A stretch of DNA of 64,000 bases from Paenibacillus bovis (GCF_001421015.2 NZ_CP013023.1:3651501-3715500), one strand, 5' to 3'. Positions 26,840-36,779 are shown, counted from the stretch's first letter. Notes: generated from the letters alone by a model not told the origin. Translations and numbers: made by a program.

Positions 26840-27223
26840 TCATTCCTGTCCACTCGTTTCGAATTTGATGCTTCCCTTGTACATGCATAAATGGCAGGAA
26901 GATGTGGTCAATGCAGGCTTGCCCTCGACCCGTGTCTTTTCCTTGGTCATCATCCATGGCTGGCACAATTGCGGCAGACATGGCTTGCCCTGCACCTGAC
27001 CGCCGCCTTCAGCTACCAGGTATATCGTTTCGGAGCTTGGATTAAGTGAGCTGCTGCATACGCCAAAGCTGGCTACATTCTCGGGTTTATAATCATCTTC
27101 ATTCATCATCGGCTGAGTTTTAACAAAAGAGCCGTGGCTGGCCGGCAGGTTAATCTTGCGCGGATGGGATCCATAACTGCAACGCATGGAAGCACCACGG
27201 ACAACATAGTATTCATCTGCCAC
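26840..27223 (-). CDS. DUF4280 PAAR-like protein
   Basis: A 127-residue cysteine-containing protein of the DUF4280 family: VVRGASMRCSYGSHPRKINLP, FGVCSSSLNP, GKPCLPQLC and SSCHLCMYKG. DUF4280 proteins resemble PAAR repeats, the sharp tips that cap VgrG spikes. A GTG start at 27223 with AAAGGAGG eight bases upstream is clear. It lies directly upstream of the VgrG-toxin gene and ends within a few bases of that gene's start, so the two are co-translated. Cysteines may bind a metal. Confidence 0.82.
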   Translation of the reverse strand: MADEYYVVRGASMRCSYGSHPRKINLPASHGSFVKTQPMMNEDDYKPENVASFGVCSSSLNPSSETIYLVAEGGGQVQGKPCLPQLCQPWMMTKEKTRVEGKPALTTSSCHLCMYKGSIKFETSGQE

Positions 27224-27365
27224 GTAAATTCCCTCCTTTACTGCAAATCCTGTTTCAGATTAGTCGATTGGGTTCAATGAACCGAAGGTATGTCTGTATT
27301 TGATGTGTAGTCTGTTCCTGCTTTCTGTGTACAATTAGGTATGGAATTATCATCTTTGGGTGCGG

Positions 27366-27905
27366 TTACCGGTACTGGACAGCATGAACAGCGAGACGTT
27401 CCAGGCGTATCCCCGTCATATCGCGGCGAAGTATACTTTCTGCCATATCCAATCGAACCACGATTTCGGGACGGGAGCTGCCGGCAATCCGGAATATCCG
27501 GCGCTGCTGCAGCTTGTCCGCATCCAGTACAATTTGCTTGAGCATACTATGATCCTGATTCCACTCACTATCCGGATGCAGCACATCCGCTGCAGTGGGG
27601 AAAGGAATGTAATAAGGAACCTGAAGCATTCGTTCCTGATCCATTAGCACGGTTATTCGAAAAGTCATCGCCGGATCATATAACGCCCACAGCTTCATCA
27701 TTCTGTCAGACAACAGCGGTACCGCTTCTTCCATATAATCGAGAAATTCCGTATCTTCGCCAGAACGCATATATAATCCGAGCGGCTCCTTAATATCATC
27801 GGGCTGCAGATGCGGGAGCTTCCATACCGGAATCTGCTGGGTAATCGGCTCGAGCCGCGGAATATCGGTATAACGCATATCCTGCTTCAGGAGAAAATAG
27901 TCCAT
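27366..27905 (-). CDS. Imm11-like (DUF1629) accessory protein
   Basis: A 179-residue protein. The second half (LWALYDPAMTFRITVL, YYIPFPTAADVL, RIFRIAGSS, VVRLDMAESILRR, TGIRLERL) follows the Imm11/DUF1629 pattern, a family common in polymorphic toxin loci. Placed between a VgrG-like gene and the PAAR-like gene, it could be structural, an adaptor or an immunity protein. AAGGAGG precedes the start, which overlaps the end of the previous gene by 19 bases. Confidence 0.6.
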   Translation of the reverse strand: MDYFLLKQDMRYTDIPRLEPITQQIPVWKLPHLQPDDIKEPLGLYMRSGEDTEFLDYMEEAVPLLSDRMMKLWALYDPAMTFRITVLMDQERMLQVPYYIPFPTAADVLHPDSEWNQDHSMLKQIVLDADKLQQRRIFRIAGSSRPEIVVRLDMAESILRRDMTGIRLERLAVHAVQYR

Positions 27906-28555
27906 TGCTCTGCCGCCTCCTTTTGCTCTGCTGATACTTGATGATCAGGAGCTTCTGTAGAATCCTCCAGCTGACAAAGCAGCTCGCTCTCATCCCGGAA
28001 CTCCCCGGCCAGAATAGCACAGCCAGCTGCTTTGGTCAGTCTAGTCCAATCGGGATGTTCTACCCAGACCGGCATCATCGATTTGATAAATTCCACAGTC
28101 AGCGTATGATACTTCACCGCTTCGATCTGCTGTATTTTCTCGATATCCATTACTGTAATCCGGCGGCCATACGGACGACGAAGCTCATCCAGTTGCTTCA
28201 TCCGGTCAAATAATGGTTGGAACGTAAAAGTAGCATCCCAGTGTACAGTACATTCGACGTGATCCAGAAACCAGCGTTCATCATAACAATCGATTCGGTA
28301 AGTGGGCTGGTTATTCATAATGGCGGTACGCAGCAGTGAAATATACATATAGCGAATAGGACCTTTTTGTCCGGCAGACTGTAGTTCCCCGGCACGTCGG
28401 CATGCTTCGCGCAGCGCGTCGATCAGACCCTGCTCAATATGCTCCTTGTGCTCTTCGTAATTTTTCTCAATGATGGGCAGATCGCCGAGCCAGCCTTCCA
28501 GCACATACTGCTGCAGAAATTCATCCAATGCGCTGTCACGATCCGGCAGCCTCAT
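27887..28555 (-). CDS. Hypothetical protein of the VgrG-like cluster
   Basis: A 222-residue soluble protein that I do not recognise. It is mainly helical and Trp/Tyr-rich (DCYDERWFLDHVECTVHW, FIKSMMPVWVEHPDW), with no membrane segment. Its start overlaps the VgrG-like stop codon (ATGA, 28552-28555) and GGTGA provides the ribosome site, so it is translationally coupled to the spike gene. A role as adaptor or loading protein for the spike complex is likely but inferred only from position. Confidence 0.6.
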   Translation of the reverse strand: MRLPDRDSALDEFLQQYVLEGWLGDLPIIEKNYEEHKEHIEQGLIDALREACRRAGELQSAGQKGPIRYMYISLLRTAIMNNQPTYRIDCYDERWFLDHVECTVHWDATFTFQPLFDRMKQLDELRRPYGRRITVMDIEKIQQIEAVKYHTLTVEFIKSMMPVWVEHPDWTRLTKAAGCAILAGEFRDESELLCQLEDSTEAPDHQVSAEQKEAAEQWTIFS

Positions 28556-30021
28556 TCGATATTCACCTTACCCCCGCTCAATTTCACATCGTCCTTGATA
28601 TTGACGGTAGCTCCGGCCTGGATGAAGTCTACACCTTCCTGACCTTCAATCGTAATCTTGGTTTTGCCGGTAATCTGGATATCTTCTTCTGCAGTCATGA
28701 TGATCTTTTTATTGCTGTTGATCTCGATACCACCTTCGTCCGTTAGGCGGATTAGTAGCTGTCCATTGGCGATAATCTCTACTGCGCCAGGTTTAAAGAC
28801 AACCTGTTTGCCGTATTTGGTACTGATGCTTTTGATCGCCGGATCGCTGCGTTTGACTGGATCAGATGATTTTAGATCGACTGAACTTGCTACAAAGGCA
28901 TTCTTTTCGCGCTCATCCGGGAAATACAGACGAATCTGGTCGCCCACTTCGGGCATCGCGTACCAGCCGCTGCCATCCGGAGAGGAATACACAGTGGAGT
29001 AGGCGAACCACTTGGCACCACTCTCGTCCGATCCCTGATCAATATCCAGTTTGATTTTTACCTGGTCTTTCATGATTTCGGTTACTTTACCGAACAGTGA
29101 AGCACCGGACAGCTCATGTGCCCAGATTGTACGCAGTCGGAAGCTTGCACGATCACGCAAAATATAGCGACCTACCAGAAGCTCACCTTCGGTTACAATC
29201 TCGGCTGAGGCAATATATAGTGTTTTATCCTGAAAGCGAACCAGGCTGCCCAGCTCCAACAGTTCATAACTGCTCACTTCGTAGCTGATACTGGACTCTT
29301 CCCGATCATCAGGTATGCCATTATTCGCTTTGAGCTTGTGCTCCATCAGATCCTTTTTGACGGTATAGTTATGTTCGTTCAGCATAATCGGGGTGTTGCC
29401 TTCGGGTACACCTACCATCAACTTCAATCCTGCCTGTGTAGATGTCGGGATCAGCGGTTCATTCAGTCTGGAAGCCAGACGTTTAGCAAATGTCCAATCG
29501 GTCTCGTTGTACTGGACAAACAGTTCTTCCAGATATTTACCATGGGAAGCCTCATCACGGATTTCTGCTTTGGGATAACTGCTCGCCAGATGATTGAACA
29601 GATCACGGTATGTCTCCTCGATCTTTTGAAAAGAGCGCTGCTTTTTCTTGATATCCATCAGAAAAGTCATGCTCTGCGCTTCGATATGAAGTTCACGCAC
29701 ATCATTAATCGCTTTTACCGAAATATCAGTAACTACACCCTGAAATAACAGAACTTCCTCATACGGATTGCTGATAAATACACGGATGCGCTCGTCTTCA
29801 TCCGCACGTTCTACATACTGGTCCATCAGCTCTTCCGGCACAATTCCCTGAAGCGTGAAGGTCACATGTTCATTAAGTTTTTTGACGATTCCCAGTTTGA
29901 GTACACGTTCGAATTGATACGGTTCGATACGGATATCTGCCTTGGTGAAGATCGTCGGCAGCAGAGGACGGCCGGCTAAGATATCCGACATAGATTGCGT
30001 ACGGGTAGATGCAAAAGTCAT
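28552..30021 (-). CDS. VgrG-like / phage late-control D spike protein without effector tip
   Basis: A 489-residue protein homologous along its length to the spike part of the VgrG-toxin: gp27-like region (VQYNETDWTFAKRLASRL), OB fold (SLFGKVTEIMKDQVKIKLDID, then WYAMPEVGDQIRLYFPD) and a C-terminal repetitive beta-spike ending in SGGKVNIE. It carries no toxin domain. AAGGAG ten bases before ATG 30021 (MTFASTRT) is preferred; the longer frame overlaps the upstream gene. Spike trimers are expected; it may form mixed trimers with the toxin-bearing paralog, which is inference. Confidence 0.82.
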   Translation of the reverse strand: MTFASTRTQSMSDILAGRPLLPTIFTKADIRIEPYQFERVLKLGIVKKLNEHVTFTLQGIVPEELMDQYVERADEDERIRVFISNPYEEVLLFQGVVTDISVKAINDVRELHIEAQSMTFLMDIKKKQRSFQKIEETYRDLFNHLASSYPKAEIRDEASHGKYLEELFVQYNETDWTFAKRLASRLNEPLIPTSTQAGLKLMVGVPEGNTPIMLNEHNYTVKKDLMEHKLKANNGIPDDREESSISYEVSSYELLELGSLVRFQDKTLYIASAEIVTEGELLVGRYILRDRASFRLRTIWAHELSGASLFGKVTEIMKDQVKIKLDIDQGSDESGAKWFAYSTVYSSPDGSGWYAMPEVGDQIRLYFPDEREKNAFVASSVDLKSSDPVKRSDPAIKSISTKYGKQVVFKPGAVEIIANGQLLIRLTDEGGIEINSNKKIIMTAEEDIQITGKTKITIEGQEGVDFIQAGATVNIKDDVKLSGGKVNIE

Positions 30022-30026
30022 TCGTA

Positions 30027-30614
30027 TTATTCTCCTTTCAAGGAACCGCTCTGAATAGTATGTATCATCTGCAGCACAAGATCGCGCCACTGTTGGTAAC
30101 TCTTGTATGGACAGGTGAATCCGCCAATAATCGTCTCCCCATTTAACTCCAGGAAAAATTGTAGCCGATAAGCAGGCTGATCCAGTGCCGGACTTTTGAA
30201 ATCAAAATAGCCGATCGTTTTGCCATGAACGCTGATGATCTTCTCATCATAGAATACGTTGGTCGGCTGCATGTTTTTGATCATTTGCTTCATGCCGGCT
30301 GTAAGCTCCTGCACCCAGCTGTCTTGCAGTGGCTGGTCTACATGCTGGAGGGTAATATCCACTTCGCCTCTGGCATTGGTGAGAATAACTGCCGGACGAT
30401 CCTCATACGGATATTTGACCCGCTGCATGTCCCTGGACATCGGCTTAAAGTTGGAAGGAATATGTATATGCAGCTGATCACCAAAAAAGGACCTCTGCTC
30501 AAAAGTGTACTCCTGTCCTTCCGCTTCTACCGTCCCTGCAAGGATATCATTGTTCTTCTGGGCCAGCTCGACCTGGTTCAGCAGTTCCATAATTTTCTCA
30601 TCATCGTATTTCAT
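30027..30614 (-). CDS. DcrB-like protein, possible Eag-type effector chaperone
   Basis: A 195-residue protein with the mixed alpha/beta pattern of DcrB/DUF1795-like folds: FGDQLHIHIPSNFKPMSRD, AVILTNARGEVDITLQH, KTIGYFDFKSPALDQPAYRL, then a C-terminal amphipathic helix. In Gram-negative type VI loci, DUF1795 (Eag) chaperones shield transmembrane segments of PAAR/Rhs effectors. Here the effector also has a hydrophobic segment, which makes an analogous role attractive but unproven. It is the first gene of the operon; its stop lies five bases before the VgrG-like start. Confidence 0.6.
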   Translation of the reverse strand: MKYDDEKIMELLNQVELAQKNNDILAGTVEAEGQEYTFEQRSFFGDQLHIHIPSNFKPMSRDMQRVKYPYEDRPAVILTNARGEVDITLQHVDQPLQDSWVQELTAGMKQMIKNMQPTNVFYDEKIISVHGKTIGYFDFKSPALDQPAYRLQFFLELNGETIIGGFTCPYKSYQQWRDLVLQMIHTIQSGSLKGE

Positions 30615-31202
30615 GGTGTTCCCCCTTTGTTCGAATTACTGATTAGTAAGTCTAATGAACCATATGGATATTGAATTGTCGTTTATTGTAGGTTGTTACT
30701 GTATGAAATGGGAAGTGATTTCCATAGTGAAATTGGAACCGTATTGAGGTCTTGACTCGTTGATAAATGCTGTCTATGCCTATATGCTGGATCGCCGATT
30801 GCGTATGTATACTGTGCATCCAGTAGCGGTAGCAGCTGGACTTTCTATGATAAATAACAAATGTTATCGTTTTATTACAATACTGGTTATACTCCAATAA
30901 TTTTATACAAATTAACCATGGAATTGATCTCTATTTTACCATGTTTTAGGATAGATCGCAGTCCGCATCCGGTCCTATATTTTGATTTGCATAGTGCATA
31001 TTGCTGAAATATCGGTATGCCTATTTATGGTATTGAGGTAGTACTTAAAAAAAGGAATACCAATACAGACATATACGATTCTCGATGTTTGAATAATAAA
31101 AGCAAGGATACAGTTGTCCTTTCGACAATGCACCTTGCTTCCTTTTTACAATATATTTTATTCTGTCGACAAATCTACAAACCAATCTGTAGAAGAAGAT
31201 TG
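30615..31202. other. Intergenic region upstream of the VgrG-like operon
   Basis: It must contain the operon promoter. Visible elements are a 14-base palindrome (ATAACA-AA-TGTTAT, 30854-30867) and the terminator at 31098-31142. I saw no credible gene; the 81-codon minus-strand frame at 30652-30897 lacks a ribosome site and has poor composition. Confidence 0.5.
31098..31142 (-). terminator. Terminator of the SLH lipoprotein gene
   Basis: An imperfect ~17-bp stem (AAGCAAGG at 31100 with CCTTGCTT at 31133-31140), followed on the minus strand by TTTTATTATT. Confidence 0.7.
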
Positions 31203-32666
31203 TTAATTGTCTTTACCGTCTACCAGCCACTGAGCTGCTTCTGCACGAGTTACTTCCTGCTGCGGATTCAAGCTTTTGACATAGCCGAATACATTACGAT
31301 AGAGTCCGTTTTCGGCAGCTGCTACTGCACGAATATACGGTTCTGGATCAGCATAGGTTGTGCCTATGCGGTCAAAGTCAGGTATAGTAGACGTTCCTGC
31401 TTTAATCGTATTCAAATTTAACATCGGATCTTTGACCCGATCCTCGTCCTGGTACCAATACCATAACAAAGCAAGTTGTTCACGCGTTAATGGACGATCC
31501 AGTTCCAGCTTATTGTTATCCAATGGAATTATAGCATCTGCTGCTTTCATCGTCTCAACAATCGCATAATCAGGATCGGTTACAGGAACATCCTCATAAC
31601 TTGGATTGGAGGAAGAAACAGCATCCCATTTTTTGAAATCGTACTTGTACATCCAGCGAATAAAATCGCGCCGTGTCACGACATCATCGGGTTGAAACTC
31701 ACCCTGCTCATTTACCGAAGCTGCTCCGGACTGCAGCAGCCGGGTGATCTGTCCCTTTACAGAACTATCTGCAATATCGGTAACCGTTATTTGGTCGGAT
31801 AAAGAGGGACTAACTGCCGGAGCAACTTCATTGTTGTTTCTGGCAAGCCGTTCATCCTGTTTCTCTTGCTTCTCGTTTACTTTATTGTTAGCTACAATCC
31901 AATGAGTGGCCTGAGCGCGAGTCACTGACTCCTGCGGCTTTAATTCTTTTCCTTTAGGGAAAATATCAAAGTAAACATCGTGTTCTCCATTCAGATAAAA
32001 ATTCATGGAAGTTACATAAGGTTCGCCTACCTGTTTACTATCCCGATAAGGACGCAAACCATACGTTCGGGTTGTCTTTTTATTTAATACAGGGTCGATA
32101 ATCAGATATTCAGGGGTGTACCATCCCCATAGCAAAGTGAGTTCCTGGCGAGTTAGCGCTTTATCCAGCTGCATTGATCCATCTGGAAAGCCGATAATAA
32201 CGCCTGCCGCTTTCATACCTTCAATTAATGTATAGTTGACATTCTCTGGCGTAAGATCATTAAAGCTCGGAGTCTTGGCATTGTGCGGTTTGATATGCTT
32301 GTTGTTATAGTTGTACATCCAATTAATAAATTCTGTCCGCGTAATAGGTTGTTCGGGCATAAATTTTCCTTGCTGATCCAGTTTTGCCGCACCAGATTTT
32401 AGAAGCTTTTGGATGTATTCCTTTTCAGCTGTTTGTGCGATATCTGTTGGCTCTTGAGCGGATTCATTAGATGATGCCTGTTCTTGGACGTTTACATATA
32501 CAGCGGTAGGTGCTGCCAGAGGATCATCGACTGATTGCTCATCAGTTCCAACTGTATTTTCTTGAGGATTCTTCTGAACTGCCTGATCAGCAGACGTTTC
32601 AGTTTGGCATCCTGTTATAATCAATCCCATAGCAATAATGACGGTATACATTCGATTTAATTTCAA
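31203..32666 (-). CDS. Lipoprotein with S-layer homology (SLH)-like domains
   Basis: A 487-residue secreted lipoprotein. A lipobox (IITGC, lipidated Cys near residue 20) follows a hydrophobic signal. Two long repeats of SLH character (about 75-265 and 295-485) each contain TRTEFINWMYNY- or TRRDFIRWMYKY-type helices, LTRQELTLLWGWY or LTREQLALLWYWY, and a final VTRAQATHW or VTRAEAAQW. SLH domains bind pyruvylated secondary cell wall polymer; with the lipid anchor the protein sits at the cell surface. AGGAT ten bases before a TTG at 32666 gives the best signal peptide; the frame extends further upstream. Confidence 0.82.
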   Translation of the reverse strand: MKLNRMYTVIIAMGLIITGCQTETSADQAVQKNPQENTVGTDEQSVDDPLAAPTAVYVNVQEQASSNESAQEPTDIAQTAEKEYIQKLLKSGAAKLDQQGKFMPEQPITRTEFINWMYNYNNKHIKPHNAKTPSFNDLTPENVNYTLIEGMKAAGVIIGFPDGSMQLDKALTRQELTLLWGWYTPEYLIIDPVLNKKTTRTYGLRPYRDSKQVGEPYVTSMNFYLNGEHDVYFDIFPKGKELKPQESVTRAQATHWIVANNKVNEKQEKQDERLARNNNEVAPAVSPSLSDQITVTDIADSSVKGQITRLLQSGAASVNEQGEFQPDDVVTRRDFIRWMYKYDFKKWDAVSSSNPSYEDVPVTDPDYAIVETMKAADAIIPLDNNKLELDRPLTREQLALLWYWYQDEDRVKDPMLNLNTIKAGTSTIPDFDRIGTTYADPEPYIRAVAAAENGLYRNVFGYVKSLNPQQEVTRAEAAQWLVDGKDN

Positions 32667-32904
32667 TTCATTCACATCCTGTAGGTTTGTTTTACAAGTA
32701 AACAAGTAATTCTATGTAGGTTTGTTCAATTAGATCATATTATGTGAGGTAGACAGCGCTTTACTGGTTGACATATTAGTTAGAAGTAGGTTTTAAATTC
32801 TAGCAGCTCTAAAAAGTAAAGTCCAGAACTTGCATAGTTCATTATATGATTTTGGTAAATTTAAATTTATATTACTGTATTGTACTTCTATCATCATATA
32901 CAAG

Positions 32905-32934
32905 AAAAGGCAGCATATCGCTGCCCTTTCTGCA
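32905..32934 (-). terminator. Terminator of the YyaL-like gene
   Basis: Stem GGCAGC-ATATC-GCTGCC flanked by A4 and T3 (32905-32929), then TTTTCTT on the minus strand. It lies ~70 bases past the stop at 33000. Confidence 0.8.
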
Positions 32935-32999
32935 CTGCCTATTTATTGAATACTACATTATCGTTCTATTCCACTTCACATCGCCAATTATGACATCAA

Positions 33000-35114
33000 T
33001 TATCCTCTTTTCACTAACGCTTCCCGCAATGCTTCCACCGTAGTCAGCGGCTCATGACAGACAAATCCTTCACAAATATAAGCTGTCGCACTATTCCCCT
33101 GCATGCTCATATCCGACAGATGTGGCAGCAATTCACGGGTCGCTATACCGTCCTCACCTGCATTGTTCAATAGCAGTGTAGCAAATGGACGATAGGCTTT
33201 TTGCGTCTCTGCCACCATTTCCTGATAAGACAGATCTTCTATTTTACCAGCTAGGACAATCTCTTCCGTACCCTGCAGCAGCTGCATGCCTGCCAGCAGC
33301 ATCATGGAATAACCTGGCGGATACTGCTTGACCGTGCCGGCGAATGCATCCACAGTACGCGCTGCGTATTCACGCAGTTCTTCATCCTGGGTTACAGCCG
33401 CCAGACGGGCCAGCGCCCAAGCTGCAACCGAGTTGCCGGATGGCATAGCGCCGTCATAGGTTTCTTTGGTACGGGTCAGCAGCTGTTCATTATCCGTTCC
33501 TGTAAAATAGAACCCGCCATTCTCGCTATCCCAGAACAGCTGAATCAGCTGATCTTTCAATACCAGCGCACGCTCCAGCTGCACCGTCTGGCCTGTCGCT
33601 TCATACAATTCCTGTAATCCCCAGATCAGATAGGCATAATCATCCAGATACGCCGGATAGGCGGCATGTCCATCCCGGTAGCGGGCGAGCAGTCGTCCGT
33701 CTTCGCGGCGCATCTGATTCCAGATAAACTCGGCTGCCTGTACGGCGGCCTGCGCATATTTAGGCTTCTGCAGACGCTTGCTGCCACGTGCCAGAGCAGC
33801 GATCATCATGCCATTCCATGAGGTGAGTACTTTGTCGTCCTTGGACGGGTGAATACGCTGTTCGCGGTAATCAAACAGCTTCTGACGCGATTCTTCCAGA
33901 TCGGTCTGCAGCGCCAGCACATTCAGATCGCGCTGCTCGGCGATCTCGGCAGCGGTGAAAGGAATCAGGTTGGGAATGCTCATCCCTTCAAAATTGCCTT
34001 CTGGCGTAATATCGTAGATATTGCAGTACTTGTGCATTTCCTCAAGACCCAATACTTCCTCGATCTCTTCACGGTCGAATACATAGAATTTGCCTTCTTC
34101 GCCTTCCGAGTCGGCATCCTCTGCACAGTAGAAAGCACCTTCCGGTGAAGTCATATCACGCAGTACATACGTAAAGACCGATTCGGCAATCTGGGCATAC
34201 TGCCGCTCATTGGTCAGCTGGTACACATCCAGATACGTAATCGCCAGCAGCGCGTTATCGTACAGCATCTTCTCAAAATGCGGCACCAGCCATTTCTCGT
34301 CTGTCGAATAACGGGCAAACCCAAATCCGATATGGTCATAAATCCCGCCGCGGTACATACTGTCAAGCGTATGTTTCACCATTTCCAGTGCCTGCGGTTC
34401 CTGATACGTCTGGTAATAGGCGCTAAGGAACATTAGATTGTGGGGTGTAGGGAACTTGGGCGCTGCACCGAAGCCGCCATATACTTCATCAAAGGAACTG
34501 ACGAACGACTTGTACCCCCGATGAATGGTATCTTCGCTGAACTCTCCATGCTGGGTCTCATTTGCATACATCATCATTCGCTCGACGATATCATTGCTCG
34601 CCTGCAGAACACGGTCGCGGTCTCCGCTCCATTTCTCACGAATCTGATTGAGCATATCCATCACACCGACCCGGCCGTAACGTGTCGTTTTCGGAAAATA
34701 AGTCCCGGCAAAAAAGGGCTTCTGTTCCGGAGTAAGCATGACGGTCAGCGGCCAGCCGCCCTGTCCGGTCAATGCCTGACAGTAAGCCATATACAGATTG
34801 TCGATATCCGGTCGCTCCTCACGGTCAACCTTGATGGGAACAAAGTATTCATTTAACAGCGCAGCCACTTCTTCATCTTCAAAGCTCTCGCGCTCCATGA
34901 CGTGACACCAATGGCAAGTAGATGTACATCTCCACTAGGAATAACCTACAGACAGAAATACCGGCTTGCCTTCCCGTTTGGCTTTGGTAAAGGCTTCGGC
35001 GCCCCAAGCCATCCAGTTAACCGGATTGTGAGCATGCTGCAGGAGATAAGGAGATTTTTCGTGAATCAGGCTATTCGTATGTTTGTGACTTCCTTCGATG
35101 AATTCGCGCATCAT
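33000..35114 (-). pseudogene. YyaL-type thioredoxin-domain protein (DUF255/SSP411 family) interrupted by an in-frame stop
   Basis: The complete gene would start at 35114 (AAGGAGG, then ATG) and encode about 700 residues: an N-terminal thioredoxin-like domain and an (alpha/alpha)6-barrel related to N-acylglucosamine 2-epimerases. The first 61 codons are intact ([26 protein letters not shown]). An 18-base insert (34920-34937) then adds TAG and five codons just before the active-site CHWCH. Reading resumes in frame at TCHWCHVMERESF and is otherwise undamaged to 33000. Translation could only restart at the ATG at 34898, giving 632 residues without the CxxC motif. Confidence 0.85.
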
Positions 35115-35224
35115 TAATTCCTCCTTAAAGTTATTATTGATAATATAACCGAATGTGGATAGAAAGAAAAAACTTTCACTTATTAATAAATAGTCTCGGC
35201 AAATATAAGAGCATCACATACAAA

Positions 35225-35262
35225 AAGGAGAACTACCTTTTATAGATAGTTCTCCTTCTAAT
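35225..35262 (-). terminator. Terminator of the purine permease gene
   Basis: An 11-bp perfect stem (AAGGAGAACTA, 35225-35235, with 35248-35258), with TTTTTGTATG following on the minus strand. Confidence 0.85.
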
Positions 35263-35284
35263 TCAATTCTGATAAAACTCTATT

Positions 35285-36586
35285 CTAGTGATCCAGAAAG
35301 ACCAATTGAATCAGGAACAATACTGCGAAAATATAAAAGATCGGATGAACATCTTTGCCTTTACCGCGAAGCAGCTTAAGCACCGGATAGAAAATAAATC
35401 CAAAGCCGATACCTGTCGCAATACTGTGCGTCAGTGGTACCAGAATAATAATCAGAAAAGCAGGAAAAGCTTCTTCGAGTTCTTTCCAGTCGATCTTGCT
35501 GATCGCGCTAATCATAAAGAAACCTACAATGATCAATGCCGGTGAAGTGATCGCCGGAATCCCGGAAATGACACTTACAATCGGGGAGAAAAACAACGTA
35601 AGCGCCAGCAATACACTCACTACTACCGCTGTCAGTCCTGTTCTTCCTCCTGCCGCTACGCCTGTACTGGACTCGATATACGCTGATGTCGGGCTCGTAC
35701 CAAGCAGAGAACCAACTGTTGTTCCGACTGCATCTGCAAGCAACGCACCACGGGAGCGCGGGAACTTGCCATCTTTGTTAAGCAAGCCTGCCTGCTCTGC
35801 TACGCCAAGCATCGTTCCTGTCGTATCAAACAAAGTGATCAACAGGAAGGTAAAGATAATGGTGTACAGTCCGCTTGAAAATACTCCAGATAGATCCAGC
35901 TGGAATGCGGTTGTCGCCAGACCATGCGGCATGGACACGATCGATGCCGGCATTTGGAATAGTCCCAGTATCCATGCCAGAATCGCTGTAATTACCATAC
36001 CGATAAACAGATAGCCTTTGACATTATACGCCATCAGTACAACAGTAATCAGCAGTCCAATAATCGTCAGATACGTCATTGGTGATGCCAGATTACCGAT
36101 AGTAATCAGGTTGGATTCGGAAGCAATAATAATACCGGAATTCTGCAATCCTACCGTAGTAATAAAAAGTCCAATCCCTGCTGTAATCGCATGTTTCAGA
36201 CTGGCTGGAATGGCATCCAGCAGCATATATCGGAAAGACGTAATTGATAAAATAACAAACAAAATACCTGCAATAAATACTGCACCCAGCGCAACCTGCC
36301 AGGATGCTCCATATCCACTGACCACACTATAGGCAAAAAATGCATTCAGTCCCATTCCCGGTGCCAGCACGATCGGATAGTTGGACCATAATCCCATGAT
36401 AAGGGTCGCTACAATACTGGCTAGAATAGTAGCAATAAATACGCCATTAAAGTCCATTCCCGTACTGCTCAGAATCCCCGGGTTGACGATAACAATATAC
36501 ACCATCGTGAAAAAGGTAGTCAGTCCTGCGATGATCTCTGTTGAAACGGTCGTGCCTCTTTCTTTGAGCTTGAACCAGTTATCCAT
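35285..36586 (-). CDS. NCS2 family purine permease (PbuG/PbuO type)
   Basis: A 433-residue membrane protein with about 12 hydrophobic helices. It shows the AzgA-like NCS2 features MDNWFKLKERGTTVSTEIIAG at the start, LAPGMGLNAFFAY, ESSTGVAAGGRTGLTAVVV and TSAYIE. This subgroup imports hypoxanthine, guanine or adenine by proton symport. GGAGG ten bases before ATG 36586 sets the start. A sigma-A promoter and PurBox-like sequence lie upstream; no purine riboswitch was found in the leader. Confidence 0.88.
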   Translation of the reverse strand: MDNWFKLKERGTTVSTEIIAGLTTFFTMVYIVIVNPGILSSTGMDFNGVFIATILASIVATLIMGLWSNYPIVLAPGMGLNAFFAYSVVSGYGASWQVALGAVFIAGILFVILSITSFRYMLLDAIPASLKHAITAGIGLFITTVGLQNSGIIIASESNLITIGNLASPMTYLTIIGLLITVVLMAYNVKGYLFIGMVITAILAWILGLFQMPASIVSMPHGLATTAFQLDLSGVFSSGLYTIIFTFLLITLFDTTGTMLGVAEQAGLLNKDGKFPRSRGALLADAVGTTVGSLLGTSPTSAYIESSTGVAAGGRTGLTAVVVSVLLALTLFFSPIVSVISGIPAITSPALIIVGFFMISAISKIDWKELEEAFPAFLIIILVPLTHSIATGIGFGFIFYPVLKLLRGKGKDVHPIFYIFAVLFLIQLVFLDH

Positions 36587-36750
36587 GTAAAGCCAGCCTC
36601 CACGCCATTGGTTATTCATCAAAGCTTAAAAATCCTGATTCTTCCATAAGACCGCATTCACACATTGGTATATTGGCAATAGGATTTAAAAATGGAATGT
36701 ATGAATAAAATTAAGGCATTTATTATTTTGTAACCTGATGTCCCTTTCGA

Positions 36751-36779
36751 ATTTTAATGAATTTAATAGGTATTGTCAA
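36751..36779 (-). promoter_or_regulatory. Sigma-A promoter of the purine permease gene
   Basis: On the minus strand, TTGACA (36779-36774), a 17-base spacer and TAAAAT (36756-36751). The leader before the start codon is about 158 bases. Confidence 0.8.

Noticed and set aside
30652..30897. 81-codon minus-strand frame upstream of the DcrB-like gene
   Set aside because: No ribosome site, odd His/Tyr/Ile composition, and it occupies the expected promoter region.
36587..36760. Purine riboswitch in the permease leader
   Set aside because: The conserved junction sequences of the purine aptamer are absent on the minus strand.
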